From positions 44,957 through 108,956 of the forward strand of contig NZ_WQBE01000014.1 in the NCBI RefSeq assembly GCF_013032005.1: a stretch of DNA of 64,000 nucleotides. The letters run 5' to 3'. The notes under the pieces were generated by a model that was given only the letters and a program-made list of their open reading frames with translations, had not been told where the DNA came from and searched no databases. This DNA is from Ruegeria atlantica (GTDB taxonomy: Bacteria; Pseudomonadota; Alphaproteobacteria; Rhodobacterales; Rhodobacteraceae). The position numbers were made by a program, and so were the translations under genes. This document shows positions 34,966-43,288 of the stretch, piece by piece (position 1 is the stretch's first letter; each line of letters opens with the position of its first letter).

Positions 34966-35799
34966 TTAGTTGACTGCAGCAACGTCGGTTCTCTTCTTCT
35001 TTTTCTTTTTTTTGCCACGCAGCGCAGCGACATGGACTGTAACCCCCGCATCCTTCAAAGCCGTGGCGAAAGTTTCAGACGGGGGTATGTCGGTCACCAA
35101 ATCGGTCACCTGGTCAAATCGGCAGGATACATTGGTCGCTTTTTCCCCGAATTTCGTGTGATCGGTTGCGACAATCATGCGCCGCGTATTTTTAAGCAAC
35201 GCGCGCGTCAACTCAGCCTCCAGCGGGTTCGAAGCCAACACGCCGCCGGAAAGCGATATGGCATCCGCACCGCAAATCACCGCATCATAACTGTATTGGC
35301 AGGCCAGTTCCTCGGCCGCACGACCAAAACTGCCGCGTTCGGACCGAATAACCTCACCACCGGCAAGGATTGCTCGCGTTCCGTTGTGATCAGCCAGTGA
35401 GGCGACAACCGATAGCGAGTTGCTGACCACGGTTAGGTTCTTCAGATCGCGCAGCTGCTCGGCAACATGGGTGGTCGTTGAGCCCACCGTAATGAACAGC
35501 ACCATGCCGTCTTCGATCATTTGGCTGACCTTGTTGGCAATAAGCGTCTTTTCTTCGGCGTTTTGCTCCAACGCCCCGGAAAACATCGGCGTGTCCTGCG
35601 CCCGGGAAAGATAGGTTCCCCCATGCACCCTCTCAACCATGTTTTTTTGCGCCAGCGCTTTGACCAGTCGACGAACAGTTTCCTCAGAAACGTCCATAAC
35701 CTGCGCGATCTGGGTATTGCGCGCCGAGCCCCCCAACCTTGCCAGGACATCCAGAAGTTCACGGCCCCGATGAGGGATATTATCGCTATCGTGATCCAT
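34966..35799 (-). CDS. DeoR family regulator with lysine-rich tail
   Basis: A 277-residue DeoR-type repressor. The N-terminal HTH is RNTQIAQVMDVSEETVRRLVKAL (in part), then VERVHGGTYL. The sugar-phosphate-isomerase-like sensor domain keeps FITVGSTTTHVAEQL, GADAISLSGGVLASN and VATDHTKFGEKA. The C terminus carries GKKKKKKKR and then TDVAAVN, beyond the normal family end, encoded by an A-rich run at about 34988-35014 that includes eight consecutive A. The gene lies 53 bp upstream of the binding-protein gene in the same direction, so it probably regulates that importer and perhaps the operon downstream. DeoR sensors usually bind phosphorylated metabolites. Confidence 0.83.
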   Translation of the reverse strand: MDHDSDNIPHRGRELLDVLARLGGSARNTQIAQVMDVSEETVRRLVKALAQKNMVERVHGGTYLSRAQDTPMFSGALEQNAEEKTLIANKVSQMIEDGMVLFITVGSTTTHVAEQLRDLKNLTVVSNSLSVVASLADHNGTRAILAGGEVIRSERGSFGRAAEELACQYSYDAVICGADAISLSGGVLASNPLEAELTRALLKNTRRMIVATDHTKFGEKATNVSCRFDQVTDLVTDIPPSETFATALKDAGVTVHVAALRGKKKKKKKRTDVAAVN

Positions 35800-36048
35800 T
35801 TTTTAAGCCCAACATAGTTTCACTTAAAAATCCACAAAAATTGTGAATGTTTTGTGACAATATTTGAATTACGGAGATTTATTTATATTTTCCAATAAAT
35901 CCGGTCATCGACTGAAACGCGTCTGGTCTACTAATATATGAACACTTGACTGCTTTTGTCCGGTAAGACCAACCGGCTTCACCCTGTGGAACACCACTGG
36001 TGATTATAAATTCTGGCCCCGGCAGAGTGTCTACCGAGGCCCTTGCTT
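35800..36048. promoter_or_regulatory. AT-rich promoter region upstream of deoR
   Basis: This 249-bp gap lies between the alcohol dehydrogenase gene (ending at 36049) and the deoR start (35799), both on the minus strand. The part nearest deoR (35815-35945) is very AT-rich and likely holds its promoter, including AAATATT/AATATTTG-like repeats. The part nearest the dehydrogenase gene carries the hairpin listed at 36015-36041. No small gene was found. Confidence 0.45.
36015..36041 (-). terminator. Candidate terminator after the alcohol dehydrogenase operon
   Basis: In mRNA sense an 8-pair stem GGCCTCGG / CCGGGGCC (one U-G pair) with an 11-base loop, 8 bases after the stop of the last gene. It is followed by AGAATTTATAATC, a weak A/T-rich rather than clean U-run. 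It separates the six-gene operon from deoR. Confidence 0.45.
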
Positions 36049-37194
36049 TCACAACGCTGCTTCGAACAGTGTTTTTAGATTTCTTTCAGTCAGCTCAACG
36101 GGATTCCCACCGCATGATGGGTCGATGATTGCGCCTTGGACCAGTTCAGGAATTGCGGCCTCGGTCACGCCCAAGTCAGACAGTTTGCGCGGAATACCCA
36201 ACTCGTCGTTGAAGTCTTGCACAAAGGCGCGGAAGCCGTCAAAGCCGCCCTGGATGCCCAGATAATCGGCTGCCATCTGGAACCGGTCGGCAATGACAGG
36301 GGCGTTAAACTCCAGCACGCCGGGCATGCAGACCGCGTTGGTGGTGCCGTGATGGGTGTTGAACACCGCCCCGATGGGGTGGCTCATGGCGTGGATCGCG
36401 CCCAGACCTTTCTGGAAACCGGTGGCGCCCATCGAGGCTGCGCTCATCATATGTGCGCGGGCCTCGAGATCGGTGCCATCGGCATAGGCGCGCGGCAGAT
36501 ACTCTTTGACCAACCGCATGCCTTCCAGCGCGATCCCCTGGCTCATCGGATGGTAATGCGGGCTTGAGAATGCCTCGACACAGTGGGCAAAGGCATCCAG
36601 ACCGGTGCCTGCGGTGATAAATTTGGGCATGCCCACGGTCAGTTCCGGGTCGCAGATCACCACGCTCGGCAGAACCTTGGGGTGGAAGATGATCTTCTTG
36701 GCATGCGTCTCAGAGTTGGTGATGACGCTGGCGCGCCCAACCTCAGACCCTGTTCCGGCGGTGGTTGGCACCGCGATGATCGGGGCGATAACATCCGCAT
36801 CGGCGCGGGTCCACCAGTCGCCGATGTCTTCAAAATCCCAGACCGGACGCGTCTGACCGGCCATGAAGGCCACCATCTTGCCCAGATCCAGCCCTGAGCC
36901 ACCGCCGAACGCAATCACCCCGTCATGACCACCAGCGTTATAGGCGGCAACCCCGGCTTCAAGGTTCTTTTCATTCGGGTTCGGGTCAACGTCGCTGAAC
37001 AGACCCCGGCCCAGACCGGCGGCCTCCATGATGTCCAACGTTGCCGTGGTGATCGGCAGGTCGGCCAGCCCTTTGTCGGTGACCAGCAAGGGCTTTTTCA
37101 TCCCCGCTGTGGCACAGGCCTCGGGCAATTCTTTGACGCGCCCAGCACCGAATTTGATCGCGGTCGGGTAAGACCAGTTTCCAACAAGGCTCAT
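36049..37194 (-). CDS. Iron-containing alcohol dehydrogenase
   Basis: A 381-residue group III (Fe-type) alcohol dehydrogenase. The NAD loop is AFGGGSGLDLGK (about 95-106). Metal ligands are inferred as D200, H204 (GTGLDAFAHCVEAF), H268 (AIHAMSHPIG) and H282 (THHGTTNAV). The start at 37194 (MSLVGNWSYP) overlaps the aldehyde dehydrogenase stop by 4 bp; a longer in-frame extension lies wholly inside that gene. It oxidises a primary alcohol to an aldehyde that the neighbouring aldehyde dehydrogenase would take further. In this operon the alcohol may be a gamma-glutamylated amino alcohol. Confidence 0.88.
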   Translation of the reverse strand: MSLVGNWSYPTAIKFGAGRVKELPEACATAGMKKPLLVTDKGLADLPITTATLDIMEAAGLGRGLFSDVDPNPNEKNLEAGVAAYNAGGHDGVIAFGGGSGLDLGKMVAFMAGQTRPVWDFEDIGDWWTRADADVIAPIIAVPTTAGTGSEVGRASVITNSETHAKKIIFHPKVLPSVVICDPELTVGMPKFITAGTGLDAFAHCVEAFSSPHYHPMSQGIALEGMRLVKEYLPRAYADGTDLEARAHMMSAASMGATGFQKGLGAIHAMSHPIGAVFNTHHGTTNAVCMPGVLEFNAPVIADRFQMAADYLGIQGGFDGFRAFVQDFNDELGIPRKLSDLGVTEAAIPELVQGAIIDPSCGGNPVELTERNLKTLFEAAL

Positions 37195-38564
37195 GATGTC
37201 ACCTTCTTCAGATGGTAGGATTTGGGACGGGTCAGGTTGTGATAGCCGATGACCGATAGGCCGCCGCCCCGCCCGGTATTCTTGCAGCCGGTCCAGCACA
37301 GGCCGGGGTCCAGATAATCGGCCCGGTTCATGAATACGGTGCCGGTCTCGATCTGATCGCCAACACGGGCCGCGCGATCCACATCGCGGGTCCACAGGCT
37401 GGCGGTCAGGCCAAATTCGCTGTCGTTCATCAGCGCAATCGCTTCTTCGTCGGATGAGACCTTCATGATGCCCACCACCGGACCAAAGCTTTCATCCCGC
37501 ATCACCCGCATTTCATGGGTCACATTGGTCAGAATCTGCGGGGTGAGATAAGCACCACCGTCATCCTCAGCGAAGGTGTCGATATGGGCCACCGCGCCAT
37601 CGGCGACCGCCTCGGCGATCTGCGCGCGCACCTCATCAGCAAAGCGCACATTGGCCATGGGGCCAATCGTCGTCTCGCTGTCCAGCGGATTGCCCAGCTT
37701 GTAACCCTTCACGATTTCCACCGCCTTGGCGACAAAGTCGTCATAGAGGGCTTCATGCACGTAAATCCGCTCGATCCCGCAGCAACACTGACCGGCGTTG
37801 AACATCGCCCCGTCGATCAGCGTATCGACGGCAGCCTCCAGATCGGCATCCTCCATCACATAGCCGGGATCCTTGCCGCCCAGTTCGGTGCCCACACCGG
37901 TAAAGGTGCCCGCCGCCGCACGCTCCATCGCCTGACCACCGCCGACCGAGCCGGTGAAGTTCACAAAGTCGAACGCATTGCCCGCAATTAGATCGTTGGT
38001 CACGTCATGGCTGAGGAACACGTTCTGGAACACATCTGTCGGCACGCCAGCTGCATGGAAGGCCTGTGCCATCCGCTCACCCACCAACAGGGTCTGGGTG
38101 GCGTGTTTCAGGATCACCGTGTTGCCCGCGATCAGCGCCGGGGCCACCGTGTTGATTGCCGTCATGTAAGGGTAATTCCAGGGCGCCACCACAAACACCA
38201 CTCCATGCGGGAGGCGCTTGATATAGCGTTTGAAGGTCTCATCCTCGCCCACCGCGATATCCGCCAGCGACGCCTCGGCGATCCCGGCCATATGGCTGGC
38301 GCGCTCGTTAAAACCACCAAACTCACCGCCATAACGCACCGGGCGGCCCATCATATGAGCCAGCTCGGGAACGATCTCATCATTCATCGTACCAACAGCC
38401 GCCACGCCCGCCATCACACGATCGATACGCTCCTCCAACGGCCGCGCCGCCCAGTTCGCCTGCGCGGCACGTGCGCGCTCAGCCGCCGCAAAGGCGGCGT
38501 CCCGCGACAGAACCTCGCGTTCCGCAAAAACCGATCCATCAATCGGTGAGACACATTTCAACAT
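37191..38564 (-). CDS. NAD(P)-dependent aldehyde dehydrogenase
   Basis: A 457-residue aldehyde dehydrogenase superfamily enzyme. Visible features: APWNYPY (N130 of the oxyanion hole), FTGSVGGGQAMERAA cofactor loop, general base in ELGGKDPGYV (E227), and the catalytic cysteine in NAGQCCCG (C261 by alignment to GQxC). Three adjacent cysteines occur at that site. FGPVVGIMKVSSDEEA is the usual C-terminal motif. The start at 38564 (MLKCVSPIDG) is preferred over an in-frame upstream start lying in the repeat-containing spacer. It follows the glutamine synthetase-like gene after 102 bp. Confidence 0.88.
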   Translation of the reverse strand: MLKCVSPIDGSVFAEREVLSRDAAFAAAERARAAQANWAARPLEERIDRVMAGVAAVGTMNDEIVPELAHMMGRPVRYGGEFGGFNERASHMAGIAEASLADIAVGEDETFKRYIKRLPHGVVFVVAPWNYPYMTAINTVAPALIAGNTVILKHATQTLLVGERMAQAFHAAGVPTDVFQNVFLSHDVTNDLIAGNAFDFVNFTGSVGGGQAMERAAAGTFTGVGTELGGKDPGYVMEDADLEAAVDTLIDGAMFNAGQCCCGIERIYVHEALYDDFVAKAVEIVKGYKLGNPLDSETTIGPMANVRFADEVRAQIAEAVADGAVAHIDTFAEDDGGAYLTPQILTNVTHEMRVMRDESFGPVVGIMKVSSDEEAIALMNDSEFGLTASLWTRDVDRAARVGDQIETGTVFMNRADYLDPGLCWTGCKNTGRGGGLSVIGYHNLTRPKSYHLKKVTS

Positions 38565-38610
38565 CTGCCCATAACCACTCCATTTCGAAAGACGGCAGGG
38601 TCCCCTGCTT

Positions 38611-38662
38611 CGTCTGGCCAAAAATACCTCGGGGGTCTGGGGGCAGGGCCCCAGCCTGGCCC
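38611..38662. repeat. Possible intergenic GC-rich repeat element
   Basis: The spacer between the glutamine synthetase-like and aldehyde dehydrogenase genes contains GGCCAAAAATACCTCGGGGG followed by a C/G-rich block that can fold (GGGCCAGG ... CCTGCCC in mRNA sense). A very similar stretch is, from memory, a frequent intergenic element of Roseobacter-group genomes. Only one copy is visible in this window, so repeat status is knowledge-based rather than shown here. Confidence 0.4.
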
Positions 38663-38666
38663 AAGC

Positions 38667-40028
38667 TCACGCCCGCTCGAACCCGCGGGCAACTTCCCAA
38701 TCGGTTACCACGCGCTCGAATTCCTCGATCTCGACCTCTGCCGCGCGGGTATAGTGATCGACCACCTCATCCCCCATGGCCGCGCGCAACATGGCCGACC
38801 CATGCAGGGCGTTTCGTGCGTCCCTCAACGTACCCGGGATCATGCCGGTGTCGCCCTGATAGACATCGCCTTGGGCGGGCGGCTGCAGCTCCAGCCCTTC
38901 CTCGATCCCTGCAATTCCGGCGGCCAGCATCCCGGCCATCGCCAGATACGGGTTCATGTCCGAGCCCGGAATGCGGCATTCGACCCGCACCGCCTTGGTG
39001 CCATCGCCACACAAACGGTATCCGGCCGTGCGATTGTCCACCGACCAAATGATCCGTGTGGGCGCAAAGGTGCCCTTCATGAAACGCTTGTAGCTGTTGA
39101 TGTAGGGTGCCATGAAATAGGTGTAGTCCGGCGCGTATTTCAGCAGCCCCGCCATGTAGCTTTTCATCAGCGCCGACATGCCTAGCGCATCCGACTTATC
39201 GAAAAATGCCGGCTGACCGTCCGCCCACAGCGACTGATGTACGTGGGACGAACTGCCCACCTTGTCATGATGCCATTTCGGCAGGAAGGTCGCCGCATGG
39301 CCGTGCTGCCAGGCAATCTCTTTCACCGCATTCTTGGCGATCGAGTGATACTCGGCCGTCTCCATTGCCGCCGCATATTTGATGTTCAGCTCTTCCTGTC
39401 CGGTCTCGGCCTCACCTTTCGAATTCTCGACCGGAATCCCCGCATTCCACAGATGGTTGCGGATCGGACGCATCACATGCTCTTCCTTGGTGGTCTGCAG
39501 GATGTGGTAATCCTCATTGTAGCCCGAGATCGGAGCCAGATCGCGGAAGCCCTCCTTACGGATCTGGTCAAAGCTCTTCTCGAACAGAAAGAACTCAAGC
39601 TCGGTCGCGCACATCGCGTCATAGCCCATCGCCTTCAGGCGGTTGACCTGCTGTTTCAGGATCGAGCGCGGCGCGTGCGGCACTTCTTCGTGGGTATGGT
39701 GATCCAGCACATCGCACATCACCATCACAGTGCCTTCCAGCCACGGAACAGGGCGCAGCGTGCTGAGGTCCGGCTTCATGACGTAATCGCCATAGCCCCG
39801 CTCCCAACTGGTCGAGGCATAGCCATCCGGCGTACCCATCTCCAAATCTGTCGCCAGCAAATAGTTGCAGCAATGCGTTTCTTCCCATGCACCCGCAACA
39901 AAATGACCCGCATGAAAGCGTTTGCCCATCAAACGTCCCTGCATGTCAACAAAACATACCAAAACCGTGTCAACATCGCCCGCAGTCACACGTGCCTTCA
40001 GTTCGTCGAGGTTGAAAGTTCCGCTCAC
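38667..40028 (-). CDS. Glutamine synthetase-like gamma-glutamyl ligase
   Basis: A 453-residue protein of the glutamine synthetase superfamily, PuuA/GlnA4-like in layout. The N-terminal beta-grasp has VCFVDMQGRLMGKRF; the catalytic domain has the metal motif ATELEFFLFE, the EAETGQEELNIKYAAAM helix, ATP/metal histidines in KVGSSSHVHQSLW, NSYKRF, and the arginine strand KAVRVECRIPGSDMNPY. Superfamily members of this type condense glutamate with amines or amino alcohols. The adjacency of alcohol and aldehyde dehydrogenases plus a gamma-amide-type hydrolase argues against ordinary ammonia assimilation. Substrate (for example ethanolamine or a related amino alcohol) is inferred. It overlaps the upstream hydrolase gene by 4 bp. 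Confidence 0.85.
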   Translation of the reverse strand: MSGTFNLDELKARVTAGDVDTVLVCFVDMQGRLMGKRFHAGHFVAGAWEETHCCNYLLATDLEMGTPDGYASTSWERGYGDYVMKPDLSTLRPVPWLEGTVMVMCDVLDHHTHEEVPHAPRSILKQQVNRLKAMGYDAMCATELEFFLFEKSFDQIRKEGFRDLAPISGYNEDYHILQTTKEEHVMRPIRNHLWNAGIPVENSKGEAETGQEELNIKYAAAMETAEYHSIAKNAVKEIAWQHGHAATFLPKWHHDKVGSSSHVHQSLWADGQPAFFDKSDALGMSALMKSYMAGLLKYAPDYTYFMAPYINSYKRFMKGTFAPTRIIWSVDNRTAGYRLCGDGTKAVRVECRIPGSDMNPYLAMAGMLAAGIAGIEEGLELQPPAQGDVYQGDTGMIPGTLRDARNALHGSAMLRAAMGDEVVDHYTRAAEVEIEEFERVVTDWEVARGFERA

Positions 40029-40774
40029 GATTTATCCTCCTTAATCGCGATGTCGTTCAGTGCCGGTAACAGCAGGGTCAATACCTCTTCTGCTGCGACG
40101 GCAATCTCTTCATCGGTACGCAGTAGGTCGTTGCGCACTTCCAGCATTACATTTGGCAAATTTCGGCTAAGCGCATGCAGGCGTAGCGAATGGGTGACCC
40201 CATCGGTTGGACCATAAGGCTCATTTCGCTCGGTTCGGCGGTTCGGAATACGATCCACATAATTCAGCATCGCGTCCACAAGCCGACTGTCTTCATCATG
40301 CAACAAACCCAGCTCAACCGCACGCGGTTGGCCGAAATAGACCGGGGTAAATGAATGCACAGTCACGATCACCGTATCAGCCCGGCGCTTGTTCAAAACC
40401 TCGGACACAGCGGCGCAGAACGGGTCGTAAACCGCAGCCGTACGCGCATCGCGCTGCGCTTGCGTCAGGCCTGTATTCCCCGGGACCATGATATGTTCAG
40501 ATTTCTCAGGCATTGCGCTTGCGGCTTCCGGGGGGCGGTTGCAATCATAAACCAAGCGCGACACGGTCGAGGCCACGACCGGCGCATCCAAAGCCTGCGA
40601 AAGCTTTAACGCCAGGCTTCGCGCACCCGGGTCCCAGACTGCGTGGCTTAGCCGGTCAGCTTCGGACAGACCCAGATCACTGTAGTCTGATGGAATCCGA
40701 TGGCTCGCGTGTTCGCACAATAAGACCACTTTGCCCTGGCCCTCTTCGTTCAGTACCTCTACGGGCGCAATCAT
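40025..40774 (-). CDS. N-formylglutamate amidohydrolase family hydrolase
   Basis: A 249-residue member of the FGase (HutG-like) family: metal-site motifs LLCEHASHRIP (about 18-28), VWDPGARSLALKL, SRLVYDCNRPP and VTVHSFTPVYFG. Family knowledge: removal of an N-acyl group from glutamate derivatives. No histidine-degradation genes are nearby, so a role in the gamma-glutamyl pathway, releasing glutamate from a gamma-glutamyl product, is inferred. It is sandwiched by 4-bp overlaps between the ligase and the Na/Pi cotransporter gene. Confidence 0.85.
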   Translation of the reverse strand: MIAPVEVLNEEGQGKVVLLCEHASHRIPSDYSDLGLSEADRLSHAVWDPGARSLALKLSQALDAPVVASTVSRLVYDCNRPPEAASAMPEKSEHIMVPGNTGLTQAQRDARTAAVYDPFCAAVSEVLNKRRADTVIVTVHSFTPVYFGQPRAVELGLLHDEDSRLVDAMLNYVDRIPNRRTERNEPYGPTDGVTHSLRLHALSRNLPNVMLEVRNDLLRTDEEIAVAAEEVLTLLLPALNDIAIKEDKS

Positions 40775-42471
40775 CCTTTCACCTCTGTATCTGAATCTTT
40801 TTGCGTCCGGGGCATTTCTTCGATCAGGCGTGTTTCCAGCAACTGACCATTCCGATAGAGGATCGGATAAGCCACCGCTGCGATGTGACTGTTGAATTCA
40901 CGCAGCGCGCGCAACGTCTCAAGATGGATATCGCTGGTCTCAAAACTTTCCGTACTGCCATGCTGAAGCCGTTTGAGATGACGCTTGCGGCTGTCACGCT
41001 CGGCCCGTTTGATTTCGGTCTTTTCGAGGCTCAGCAGGCGGGCACTTTCCAAATCATCCGAGATCAGCACGTTCGAGGCCAGTTTGAGATTGGCTAAAAT
41101 ACCCTCGTGCATTTCGACCAATTCTGCCCAACCTTCTTTCGAGAATGATGCACCTTTTTTGCGCATGCTGGTAGCCAACACAGTCAGACGTTTGGCGACA
41201 ACGTCGCCTGCAGTTTCAAGGCGAATGGCGTATTCCATCAAGTCGCGCGCCACTTTCGCATTCTGCTTTCCAAAATCCTCTGCCGGAATGGCTGCCACGA
41301 ATTTTCGGACGCCAGACAGGCACTCGTTCACCTCGACATCAATGTCCCTGACGGCACGGATCTGTTCCTTGTCTCCACTGCGGTACAGTTCCAGCGATGG
41401 GCGGAACATCGATTCAACCAGATCGCTCATCCTGAGCAGTTCCCGCTTGAGGCTCGATAGGGCCTGGCTGGGGCTGCCGATATTGCGCATGTCCAACGCG
41501 CTGGCGGGACGACCCGGCTGCAGCGCAGCCTCTGATGTTTTCGGGTCTGGCAACAGCCGCTCGAACGGGGCACTTAGGCGTCCACAGAATGGCAGCGCCA
41601 GAACCAGCAAAGAGGCATTAAAGGCCAGATGCGCGTTCACCAGCATTTGCCCGCCTTGCAGATCGCCCAGAACGCCCGCCCTCAGGGCTGTGGTGGCCGC
41701 GAAAAGGGTAATAACGGCCCAACTGCCACGTAGGGCCAGATTGGCAAAGGGGATGCGCCGGGCTGATAAATCCATCCCCCGCGTCAACCAAACCGGGATA
41801 AAAGCCGAGCCGAAGTTAGCCCCCAACACCAGCGACAGCCCGGCGGCAAAAGGAATTGCGCCGATTTGCACAAGCGTCACGCACATCAAGATCGCCGCGA
41901 CCGAGGAATGCATGACAAAGGCCAGCGCACCACCCACCAAAAACGCGGTGATATAGTCGCGGGCCAGATAGTCGGCGATGGCGGGCAGAAAAGCACTGTC
42001 GCGGATCGGGTCCATTGCCTCACGCAAAAAGCGCAATGAGATCAGGATGAATGCGATGCCCATCAGAATGCGGCCCAATTGCCGCGGTTTCTTGGACTCG
42101 GTTTTGACGAACAGATACCCGCCAATCGCCAACAGAAGCGGCACCAGCCAATCCAGCTTGAACGACAGGATCTGAATAATCAGCGCAGACCCCAGATCGC
42201 CACCCAGTACCATTGCAAGGCCCGCAGGAAATGCCAGCATCCCACCAGCGGCAAAGCCCGAGGTCAACAATGCCACCGCCGCTGAGCTTTGCAGCACAAT
42301 AGCCATCGAAAGCCCCACCATCGACGCCTGCAAATAACTGCGCTGGCCCGTCATAACGCGCTGGAACGAGGCTCCATAGCTGCGCTCAATCCCCGTGCGC
42401 ACCATGCGCACGGCAAAAAGCAACAACATTGTCGCTCCGGCCAAGTTGATGAGAAAGCTTACAATCGCCAT
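40771..42471 (-). CDS. Na+/phosphate cotransporter family protein with PhoU domain
   Basis: A 566-residue inner-membrane protein of the NptA/YjbB group. Two inverted Na/Pi cotransporter repeats occupy about 1-310; each carries the Q/H-S-S motif (VLQSSAAVALLTSGFAAGG, then MHSSVAAILMCVTLVQIG). The C-terminal region (about 340-545) is a PhoU-like helical domain rich in charged residues. Bacterial homologues with this fusion can export excess phosphate. Presence beside a phosphatase-like gene suggests it handles phosphate released during catabolism. It is 4 bp from the upstream gene and overlaps the hydrolase gene by 4 bp. Confidence 0.88.
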   Translation of the reverse strand: MAIVSFLINLAGATMLLLFAVRMVRTGIERSYGASFQRVMTGQRSYLQASMVGLSMAIVLQSSAAVALLTSGFAAGGMLAFPAGLAMVLGGDLGSALIIQILSFKLDWLVPLLLAIGGYLFVKTESKKPRQLGRILMGIAFILISLRFLREAMDPIRDSAFLPAIADYLARDYITAFLVGGALAFVMHSSVAAILMCVTLVQIGAIPFAAGLSLVLGANFGSAFIPVWLTRGMDLSARRIPFANLALRGSWAVITLFAATTALRAGVLGDLQGGQMLVNAHLAFNASLLVLALPFCGRLSAPFERLLPDPKTSEAALQPGRPASALDMRNIGSPSQALSSLKRELLRMSDLVESMFRPSLELYRSGDKEQIRAVRDIDVEVNECLSGVRKFVAAIPAEDFGKQNAKVARDLMEYAIRLETAGDVVAKRLTVLATSMRKKGASFSKEGWAELVEMHEGILANLKLASNVLISDDLESARLLSLEKTEIKRAERDSRKRHLKRLQHGSTESFETSDIHLETLRALREFNSHIAAVAYPILYRNGQLLETRLIEEMPRTQKDSDTEVKG

Positions 42472-42475
42472 GAGC

Positions 42476-43273
42476 CTAACCGTTCACTTTATCCAGCATT
42501 TCCGCATGCAGTTCAGGCGTTGCGGCCGAGATCACCCGACCATCCGAGTTCAGGTCGAGGGGCTTGCCATTCCAGTCGGTCATCACTCCACCTGCGGTCT
42601 CAACAACGGCCAGAACAGGCAAGAAGTCATAAGGCTGCAAGTCATAATCAATCACTGCATCCACATGCCCTGCTGCCAGCAGGGCATGCGGGTAGCAGTC
42701 ATAGGCGAACCGGCGGGTCTGCCCGGATTGCATCAGTTTCGCGAATAAAGCGGGATGATCGCGATAGATCTTGTCGCCTTCGTTCACAAACAGGATGGAT
42801 TGATCCAACCGCGTCTTTTTTGACGTTGCGATGGCATTGCCATTCAGAGTCGCGCCCTGACCGGAAACGCCTACAAACACCTCATTCAACGCAGGCATAC
42901 CGATCACTCCGATATCCGGCTTGCCATTAACCAGATGCCCCAGCAAGAAGCCGAACAGCGGATGCCCCGAAAGGAACGATCTTGTGCCATCAATCGGGTC
43001 AATGATCCAAACTTCACGACAATTCTGCCCCTCAAACCCGTGCTCTTCACCAAAGATACCATGATCCGGGAAATGCTGCTCTAGGTAAGTGCGCACCTGG
43101 GTTTCAACACCTTTATCGGCCTGTGTAACCGGGCTTTCATCCGACTTGAATTCAACACCCAACCTACCGCGAAAATACCCTCGTGCCGCAGTATTGGCTA
43201 TGTCGGCAACCGCCATCGCATGCGTTACCAGATCAGCCATTTCGGTATTTTGTGAGCTTGTTGGATTCAACAT
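42476..43273 (-). CDS. Inositol monophosphatase family phosphatase (HisN-like)
   Basis: A 265-residue IMPase-superfamily enzyme. Metal-site motifs are GEEHGF (about 75-80) and WIIDPIDGTRSFLSG (D92, D95); the C-terminal aspartate site is in DYDLQPYDFLPVLAVVE. RSF after DGT (rather than NF) is typical of the HisN-type histidinol-phosphatase subgroup. It dephosphorylates a small phosphate monoester. No other histidine-biosynthesis gene is present; as first gene of this operon, followed by a phosphate transporter, it may act on a phosphorylated amino alcohol, of which histidinol phosphate is itself an example. Confidence 0.82.
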   Translation of the reverse strand: MLNPTSSQNTEMADLVTHAMAVADIANTAARGYFRGRLGVEFKSDESPVTQADKGVETQVRTYLEQHFPDHGIFGEEHGFEGQNCREVWIIDPIDGTRSFLSGHPLFGFLLGHLVNGKPDIGVIGMPALNEVFVGVSGQGATLNGNAIATSKKTRLDQSILFVNEGDKIYRDHPALFAKLMQSGQTRRFAYDCYPHALLAAGHVDAVIDYDLQPYDFLPVLAVVETAGGVMTDWNGKPLDLNSDGRVISAATPELHAEMLDKVNG

Positions 43274-43288
43274 CCAGGTCCGTCCTGT

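Noticed and set aside
36049..37395. 448-residue version of the iron alcohol dehydrogenase
   Set aside because: The extra 67 N-terminal codons lie inside the aldehyde dehydrogenase gene; the MSLVGNW start gives the normal family length and an ATGA overlap.
40025..40774. Histidine utilisation (hutG) role for the FGase-like gene
   Set aside because: No hutH, hutU, hutI or hutF gene is nearby; the gene is coupled to a glutamine synthetase-like ligase instead.
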